A stretch of DNA of 64,000 bases, from positions 23,349,740-23,413,739 of the forward strand of contig NC_077245.1 in assembly GCF_947179165.1 (NCBI RefSeq). The letters run 5' to 3'. Both the position numbers and the translations under genes were made by a program. Positions 57,361-64,000 of the stretch are shown here, one piece after another. Source of the DNA: Solanum dulcamara. Lineage: Eukaryota > Streptophyta > Magnoliopsida > Solanales > Solanaceae. A model generated the notes under the pieces. That model was not told the DNA's origin. It made no database searches and saw only the letters and a list, made by a program, of their open reading frames with translations. Numbering within the stretch: the first letter of the stretch is position 1; each line of letters opens with the position of its first letter.

Positions 57361-58456
57361 TTTTTATTGAAGCACTTGTTTGAAAATCTTAGCAAGCCTA
57401 TTATGAAAGGGAGGATTAATTCCACAGTTTGGGACATTGGCATTGCTAGCTGATGTAATTTACTGGGCGATCTTGTTTTTGTGCTAGTTTAAATAGGTGA
57501 TAGCTTCTCAATTTTGGAATGATTAGCCGAATTGTATATCAAATTGCTAATGCCCCCAATAATTTTTCTCTACTGGTCTGTGAAATTTCAAATCATGACA
57601 ACGTTCTCTGCGCATTTGCAGAACATCAACTGATGTCATTTTATTTTTCTTCTACTTTGTATCTTTTTAATATTTTCTTGCAAAGAACCTTTCGTTGGTA
57701 AAGATGGACAGATAGTTATGTCTTTCCAATCATAATTAACTACAGATATGTCCAGGTTGGTCTGAAGTTTGAATTTTGGTTTTTCTCCTTTAAATAGTCT
57801 CAAATTTATGTATGAGCTCCTCTCGACGTTTTGAGTCTTTTGATTTGTGGCAGGTCGAATTTTAAAATTTGAGCTTCGAAGCTCTTCAATCAGTAGAAAT
57901 CAACTCAAGTCTTCCACTAAACAATTCAAAATTTTAGATAAGAGATTCTCTCAATATCTCGATTTTTTGATATATTATTCACTCAAAATGATGACAGATT
58001 GAATTTTAAAAAAATGACTAACATTTTCTTCCTCAGGTTTCTTCAATAGCGGACAACAACAAAATTGAAATTTGAACACATTAATTGAAAGTTATGCTCT
58101 AAATTCAAAGGGAAAATATCAAAGTTCAACAAGTCTAATTAGCCCCAAAAAGAAAAACAAAAGAAATGTGAAGCAGAGTTAAATCGACAAGTTCCCCAGC
58201 ATCTTGCAACAAATTTGATTTACAAATAGAGCTCAGTTAAATCAAAAAGTGTTGAACCGAAATGCACTACGCTTATAAAAAAAAGTGGCTGAATGATCAT
58301 TTTGAGTAACAAGTGATAAATTTGGTTATTTTGAATTGACGAATTTTGACCCAACAAATATTTTTCCTAAATGAAATCATTCAAACTTATGAATTTTCTT
58401 TTAGGAATTCACTTTAGGCCAAAAATATGAATTTGGCATGGGTTTTAAAATAACAA
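57361..58456. other. bL25m 3' flank and spacer, no further gene
   Basis: AT-rich. The first ~150-300 bp presumably hold the bL25m 3' UTR and poly(A) site; no clear signal could be fixed. The 57519-57701 frame shows no domain. Confidence 0.5.
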
Positions 58457-58498
<42 letters not shown>

Positions 58499-58526
58499 TG
58501 TGCCCGGACCCTGTAGCACCACGAGG
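58457..58526 (+). pseudogene. 25S rRNA fragment (about 70 bp)
   Basis: The segment from AAGTCCCCTGGAAG to GCACCACGAGG, including GAGAGGGTGAGAGCCCCGT and TGCCCGGACCCTGT, matches my recollection of a conserved stretch in the 5' third of plant 25S rRNA at all but about four positions. It is sense on the plus strand and strongly GC-rich in AT-rich surroundings. At 58527 similarity switches directly to the Athila-like RT region. It is far too short to function as rRNA, and the apparent peptide it encodes is meaningless. Confidence 0.75.
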
Positions 58527-58527
58527 T

Positions 58528-58777
58528 GGAGATTATCAAGTGGTTAGATGCACGTGTGATATACATATATATAGCAGCTGGGTTAGTCCTATTCAATGTG
58601 TCCCTAAAAAGAGGGGTATGACAGTCGTCGCGAATGATAAGAATGAGCTGGTCCCACTTAGGCCAGTCACTAGATGGCGAGTCTGCATGGATTACCGGAA
58701 GCTTAACAAATGGACTTTGAAGGACTATTTTCCAATGCCCTTCATGGACCAAATTCTAGATAGGTTGGTAGGCAGAG
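58528..58777 (+). pseudogene. Athila-like RT, 5' part
   Basis: Contains WVSPIQCVPKKRGMTVV (about 58575), RWRVCMDYRKLNKW (about 58675) and FPMPFMDQILDRL (about 58730), the RT fingers of Athila-type gypsy elements. A frameshift near 58560 separates the first ~12 residues. Homology stops at the CAGAG duplication and resumes at 61095. Confidence 0.85.
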
Positions 58778-61094
58778 TGTAACATCCCCTAAAAACGTTG
58801 TATACGATGTTTCAATTTTTTCCTAAACATGATACAGCCTCTGTATTTTGGTCATAACTTTTCATAGGAATATCCAAATTGAGTGATTAAATTTTCTGAG
58901 TAACCACAAGATTATTACCTACAACGTTTATGAAGACCATATTTTAAGATTCGGAGGTTAAGTAGGTCAAATAAATTAATCTTTGTAAGGTAGGATGCTG
59001 TGACGGAAATGAGTGTTTATAGAAGAAAAATCATATCTCACTGTAGGTTTATCCAAATTGGTTTATTCTTGAACGATATGAAACTAGACTTCCATATCTA
59101 CAATTCTTATGAAGACACCAAATCCTAATAAGGAATTTATCTTATTCAAACGTAGCTCCCAAAAATAGTATTCTGTCAAAGATAACTCATTTCACCTACC
59201 ATAGAAAGATCTAGATACATTTGACATCACTCATGACATAAATTGTCCTCCATTTAACATCATCCATGACATCAATATATTCCACTAAATTTTCAGATTT
59301 TTATTTATAATTATTTTATTTATTGTTAGGTCCTCTTTCCTACCTATAAATACCCACCTTATTTCCTCATTTTATTCATCAAGCTTTCTCAAACAAATCT
59401 TCTCTCTATACACTTCTTTACACATTCTCAAATATAGTTTTAGTTCTTAGTAGTGAAGAAATACTATTCCGGTAATTCATATATTCCGGGTAGTACACAA
59501 AATGTTCCGACAAGGAGAGAAGCTAGGACTCAAGAGTGTTCATTAAGTCTTCCGGTACCAACTAAAGCTTCGATTTCCAGGTATGTAAGGTTTCAATGAG
59601 AGTATTCCTTCCACTCTCATGTCTAAATTATTTTGATTATATGATAAATTATGTTTATTTTCTTTAAGCTTTACTCTAAGTTTGTGGGTGTTTATCCATG
59701 AGTTCTTCCACCCATGTAGTCCAAAAACTCTTTCAATTAAATATCTTGATTTCAAGTAATATTTTTTTATGTTAATTCTTAATTTTACTTAATAGTATGA
59801 ATCATGGTTAAACTAATGATTATTGCTCTATTTTGATGCAACATAATTTCATATGTATGAATTGATGGTTTACAAGTAATTCTTTTATTTATCTATTTAA
59901 AAGTTCTTGAAATTCATGGTGGGTTGTTTAAAGCATGATTTTTAATTAATGGATTTCAAAGTATTTATGAATATTTATTTACATACATATTTGCAAGTTG
60001 AAGTGATTTGAACCCACCTAGTTTTACTATGTTTTTAATAAAGTTTGACTTGAAAGCTTTGACTCCAAATAAATGTTTATGAAAGCAATATCTATGATAA
60101 AAAAGGAAGTGTTATGAAATGAAAGAATGATGAAATGATATGAATGATGAATTCTTTATGCAATAAGGACAATTCTTGCATATTTGAATTATCAAATGTT
60201 TTAATGAGCTGTTCTACCGAATATGATGTTTGAATTCTCAAGTTATATGCTATGAATATTTTGAAGTATTAAACTATTCCGTGGGATTGACTTAGCATCG
60301 AATGAGGCATTGAGGTGGAATTCGGTAAGGGAATCCTAGTAGCAACCCCTTGTCTCATTAACTATGTGCCAACATAGGAGCCCTTGTAGGCTTAGGCTAA
60401 TGGATCCATAAATAGCCCTTAAAGTTAAAGAAATGAATGAAGTTGACGGAGTTCTACCTGGCAAGTAGTCTCCCCGGCCAACGTAGGGGGTTATGTTGGA
60501 TTTCATGTAATAGCTCGCATGGTCTTAAATGTCGGTTATGGTTAATTTCCCACAAAATGAATGTTTTAAAGGATATATATATGATTTATTATGCATACAT
60601 TAAATTATGTTCCATATTACATAAATGTTTTAATGTTTTCTCAATGTTCATGCATCCTTACATACTTAGTACATTCAAAGTACTAACGCATACTCTTTTG
60701 CCTACATGATATCACCATGTAGGGATCAGTGCTCCTCCTCATTCTCCTCCACGTGGCTAGTTGATATTCCATTGAAGACTACTTTTGGTGAGTTCCCATG
60801 TTCCGGGAACAATACTCCTTTATCTTTCTAGTTTATGATATGTTAAGATATTTTACTATGGAATTTCTTCTATTATGATTGAGGGTGAGCTAGGGACTTG
60901 TCTTAGCCCCGTTAAATCTAATAGTTAGAGGTATTGTTGGACATATGTAAGTTGAAGATTTATTATGATTTCCGCTTGTTTATTTATCATCATTACCTAT
61001 GAAAGGCTAAACGAATGCTAAGAGGCTTGTTTGAGGTACTTTTGGGTTCCTCATTCGCCATGTCACGTCTAGGCCCTAGGCTTGGGTCGTGACA
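58778..61094 (+). mobile_element. Solo LTR (2.3 kb) nested in Athila-like RT
   Basis: Begins TGTAACATCCCC, ends GGGTCGTGACA and is flanked by CAGAG (58773-58777) and CAAAG (61095-61099), a 5-bp duplication with one mismatch. RT homology resumes in the same frame on the far side if the insert and one duplication copy are ignored. The termini resemble those of the chromovirus LTR family, but the interior is different. A TATAAATA word near 59345 could be its promoter. No internal genes. Confidence 0.88.
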
Positions 61095-61590
61095 CAAAGG
61101 TTGGTACTATTTCCTAGATGGGTACTCTGGCTACAACTAGATCTCCATAGCGCTAGAGGACCAAGAGAAGACGACTTTTACATGTCCTTATGGTACCTTC
61201 GCGTTCAAGCGCATGCTGTTTGGACTATGTATTGCACCTACTACATTCCAACGCTGGATGATGTCTATTTTCTCTGACATGGTGGAGGACACTCTTGAGG
61301 TATTTATGAACAATTTTTTTGTGGTAGGTGATACTTTCGATGACTGTTTGTTGAATCTTAGCAGGGCTTTGCAGAGATGTGAAGAGGCTAACCTAGTACT
61401 GAACTAGGAAAAATGCCACTTCATGGTCAAACAGGGTATTGTGCTGGTCCATAAGATTTCGTAAAAAGGTTTGGAAGTGGACAAGGTGAAGATAGAGGTG
61501 ATTGAGAAACTACCTCCTCCTATCTCCGTAGCTTCTTGGGTTATGTAGATTTTATAAACGTTTTATCAAGGATTTCTCTAAAATTGCACA
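61095..61590 (+). pseudogene. Athila-like RT, 3' part
   Basis: Continues with a YNQISIA-type motif near 61130, TFTCPYGTFAFKRM-like sequence near 61175 and FGLCIAPTTFQRWMM near 61220. The catalytic YVDD-equivalent is near 61305 (VFMNNFFVVG): the two aspartates expected there read Asn-Asn, so the active site is lost. Stops near 61405 and frameshifts near 61100 and 61545. Confidence 0.83.
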
Positions 61591-61594
61591 CCTT

Positions 61595-62140
61595 ATGTGC
61601 AATTTATTGGAGAAGGAGATAAAGTTCTACTTTAATAAGGCGTTGATGAAAGTGTTTGAGTGTTTAAATGAGAAGTTGATCTCAACACCGGTGATTATTC
61701 CTCCAGATTGGTTTGCTCCATTTGAGATTATGTGTGATGCTAGCAGTGTGGCTTTGGGGGTTGTGCTAGGGCAAAAGTGCAACAAGATCTTTCAACCCAT
61801 ATATTATGCTAGCTAAGCGCTAAATATAGCCCAGAAGAATTATATTGTGACTGAGCAGGAATCGTTGGCAGCAGTGTATACATTCAAAAAATTTGGAGCG
61901 TATATTTTGGGTACTAAGGTGATAGTGCACACTAACCATACAACCTTGAGATGACCCAGAAGGATTCCAAACCAAGGTTAATCAGATCGATGTTGTTGCT
62001 TCAGGAATTCAATTTTGAGGTAAAAGACCATAAAGATAGTAAAAATTAGGTGGCTGACCACTTGTCTAGACTAGAAGATGAGAAAAGAGGTAAGGAAGAA
62101 CTTGACATTGATAATTCCTTTCCAGATTAACAAGTCTTAG
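61595..62140 (+). pseudogene. Athila-like RNase H
   Basis: MCDASSVALGVVLGQK (about 61730), YYAS (about 61805) followed by a TAA, TEQESLAAVYTFKKFGAYILG (61850-61910, shown in part) and DHLSRLEDE-like sequence near 62060. Interrupted by stops, for example at 61814. Confidence 0.82.
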
Positions 62141-62299
62141 TTGCCACTCTTAATCTTATCCCTTGGTTTGCTAATTATGCTAACTATCTTATTAGTGATA
62201 TTATGCCTGAAGATTTTACTTTTCAGCAGAGGAAGAAGTTTTTACATGATGTTAACAGGTACTTTTGAGATGAGCCATATTTATTCAGGATGTGTGCTG

Positions 62300-63420
62300 A
62301 CAATGTCATCATGAGGTGTATTCCAAAAGTATAAATGCTCAGTATTTTAGAGGCTTGCGTCTCATCTCAGGTAGATGGATACCATGGTGGGAGCCGCACT
62401 ATGCAAAAGATACTATAATGTGGTTACTACTGGCCTACTATCTACAAAGATGACCATGATTTGGCGAAGAGCTACGATTAGTGCCAAAAGCAAGGAAACA
62501 TATCCAGGCGCCAAGAGTTGCCTTTGACACCAATCTTGGAAGTGGGGTTGTTCGATGTATGAGGCATCAATTTTATGGGGCCGTTCGTGATCTCATATGG
62601 GATAAAATACATTCTTGTGGCAATCGACTATATCTCAAAGTAGGTGGAAGCTGTCGCCCTACCAGATAATGAGAGAAAGAGTATTGTGGGTTTTCTACGG
62701 AGAAACATCTTTTTAAGTTTTGGGACTCCTAGGGCTATCATTAGTGATACAGATTCCCATTTTTGCAATAACATCTTTCAGACTCTTCTGGCAAAATATG
62801 GTATGCGGCAATACAAAGTAACTACTCCTTCTGACCCCCAATCTAGTAGGTAGGTTAAGGTGTCAATCCACGAAATCAAAGAGATTCTAGCAAAGTCTAT
62901 GAATGCTAACAAGACTGATTGGGCGAAGAAGCTGGATGATACTCTATGGGCATATAAGACACCTTTCAAAACACCCATTGATATGTCTCCATACCAGTTA
63001 GTGTTTGGAAAGGCATGTCATTTACCTATGGAGCTGGAACATAAGGCTTTGTGGGCCCTGAAAAGTTTGAACTTGAATTGGATTGAAGCTGCACATATGA
63101 GGCTAGATCAAATCAATGAGATGGATGAGTTTCGCTTGTGTGCATATGAGAGTGCTGCTTTTTACAAAGAGTGGATGAAACTATATCATGATAAACATAT
63201 TGAGCAGTGCAAATTCAGTATTGGGGACAAAGTGTTGCTGTTTAATTCCAAGCTGAGATTATTTCCGGGCAAACTACGTTCAAAGTATTCTGGACCTTTC
63301 ACCATCACACAGGTATTTTCTCATGGAGCAGTCGAACTTGAAGCTCAAGATGGTCATAGGTTCAAAGTTAATAGACAGCGGGGGAAATGGTAATTGGGAT
63401 CTCTTGATGAAGTGAAAGTT
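62300..63420 (+). pseudogene. Athila-like integrase, catalytic triad lost
   Basis: HHCC-type region near 62370-62480, core at 62540-62870 and C-terminal part at 62860-63393 ([28 protein letters not shown] in part; [14 protein letters not shown]). The first catalytic Asp is Asn (codon 62569-62571), the second Asp is kept (62746-62748), and the expected Glu is Lys (62857-62859). A TGA for Trp lies at 62560-62562 and a TAG just before the Glu position. The last 177-codon block is open but inactive alone. Confidence 0.85.
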
Positions 63421-64000
63421 GTTGAAAAGCTCCAGCTTGATAAAGTCTGAGTAGTCAAGGAACCTGCATCGTCCCGTGATGTTAAATCAGGCACTGCATG
63501 GAAGGAAATCCATGGGGAAAATCTTCACGAAGTCTGATTGGTGAAGTGACCCGTGTCGTGCTGCGAAGTTAAATCAAGCCCTTCTTGGGAGGCAGCCCAA
63601 GGATTATATTGGTATTAGATATTAAATTTTGTTATTTGATATTTTTATAGTGTCACCGTGTGTTCAGTAAGTATAGGGTCTCAAAGGAGGAGAAAACATA
63701 CAAATATTGGCTAAGGTTCCCCACCACGGGCACCTATACAGACCGTATTAGGCACCACATTCCGTGGTGGAGTGGCGTAGTGAGAAAATGGTGGAGGAAC
63801 TACAGGCTTACGGCCCGTGATAAACTTTATGGACCATTTTGCCTTCCGTGAATTCCAGGTAAGGCCCCTCACCTTTTATCTAAGTCCATTAATACGGTAG
63901 GGATTACGGCCCATGATAGACTTCACGGACCATTTTACCCTCCGTGCAACCCAGGTAAGACCACTTCTATTGTGTCCAACTCCCATGTCACGAAAGGGTA
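63421..64000 (+). other. Athila-like post-pol region, continuing beyond the window
   Basis: Non-coding sequence after integrase, with the GGGAGGCAGCCCAA word near 63589. It holds two ~55-bp repeats at 63808-63862 and 63904-63959 (96-bp period) sharing TTACGGCCC(G/A)TGATA and CTCCGTG-type words. No env-like frame is open within the window. Confidence 0.65.
63808..63959. repeat. Two ~55-bp repeats, 96-bp period
   Basis: The copies share TTACGGCCC, GATA(A/G)ACTT, GGACCATTTT and CCAGGTAAG. The core contains an imperfect inverted repeat (ACGG...CCGT). More copies may follow outside the window. Confidence 0.75.

Larger units (their letters stand above)
58527..64000 (+). mobile_element. Athila-like gypsy element, 5'-truncated, runs off the window
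   Basis: Ty3/gypsy remnant whose recognisable sequence begins just upstream of the RT fingers, directly after the rRNA fragment. Order: RT (split by a solo LTR), RNase H, integrase, then non-coding sequence with a CTTCTTGGGAGGCAGCCCAA word typical of the region after pol in Athila-type elements. Its 5' LTR, gag and protease are absent; the 3' end lies outside the window. Multiple stops and altered catalytic residues show it is dead. Confidence 0.85.

Noticed and set aside
58438..58782. 114-codon plus-strand frame taken as a single protein
   Set aside because: Its first third is a translation of the 25S rRNA fragment; only the latter part is RT.

Overview
This is nuclear DNA from a plant, most likely a member of the Solanaceae. 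The reasons are: strongly AT-rich sequence; Ty1/copia, Ty3/gypsy (Tekay-like and Athila-like) and RTE-clade LINE families with plant-type primer-binding sites; an RTE/SINE 3' tail ending in (TTG)n of the kind widespread in tobacco, tomato and potato; and one intron-containing gene for a mitochondrial ribosomal protein. Family names rest on visible motifs and recalled consensus features, because no database search was possible.

Layout. 1-2315: AT-rich spacer with one possible transposon terminus. 2316-7828: a young, complete but mutated copia element (minus strand; 470/494-bp LTRs, AAAAA target-site duplication, initiator-Met PBS). 9119-21240: two old, related copia elements head to tail on the minus strand, joined through one shortened chimeric LTR; the second carries a 1.7-kb gypsy solo LTR in its reverse transcriptase. 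21501-21530: a Helitron-like 3' end. 21814-24834: a 5'-truncated RTE LINE. 26253-32691: a nonsense-riddled copia element on the plus strand. 35377-37402: a 5'-truncated RTE LINE whose remaining 516-codon RT frame is uninterrupted. 38938-47781: a complete Tekay-like chromovirus on the minus strand with 1.84-kb LTRs. 48390-48850: a degenerate repeat cluster. About 50,030-53,249: the longest RTE copy. 53728-57360: the only convincing host gene, mitochondrial ribosomal protein bL25m, with three exons and two SINE-like insertions in its introns. 58457-58526: a fragment of 25S rRNA sequence abutting a 5'-truncated Athila-like element that runs off the right edge and is split by a 2.3-kb solo LTR.

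How the parts relate. The retroelements are independent insertions, several nested, and do not form a pathway. Nearly all are inactivated, largely by transition-type nonsense mutations (TGG to TAG/TGA, CAG/CAA to TAG/TAA, CGA to TGA), consistent with deamination of methylated cytosine. The bL25m gene lies in a roughly 5-kb gap between the RTE copy and the Athila remnant, with the RTE tail only about 480 bp before its start codon.

I found no evidence of a new multi-gene system. The most unusual observations are the rRNA-retroelement junction, the chimeric LTR joining two copia elements, the clustered terminal mismatches between the chromovirus LTRs, and the repeat cluster at 48.4-48.85 kb.
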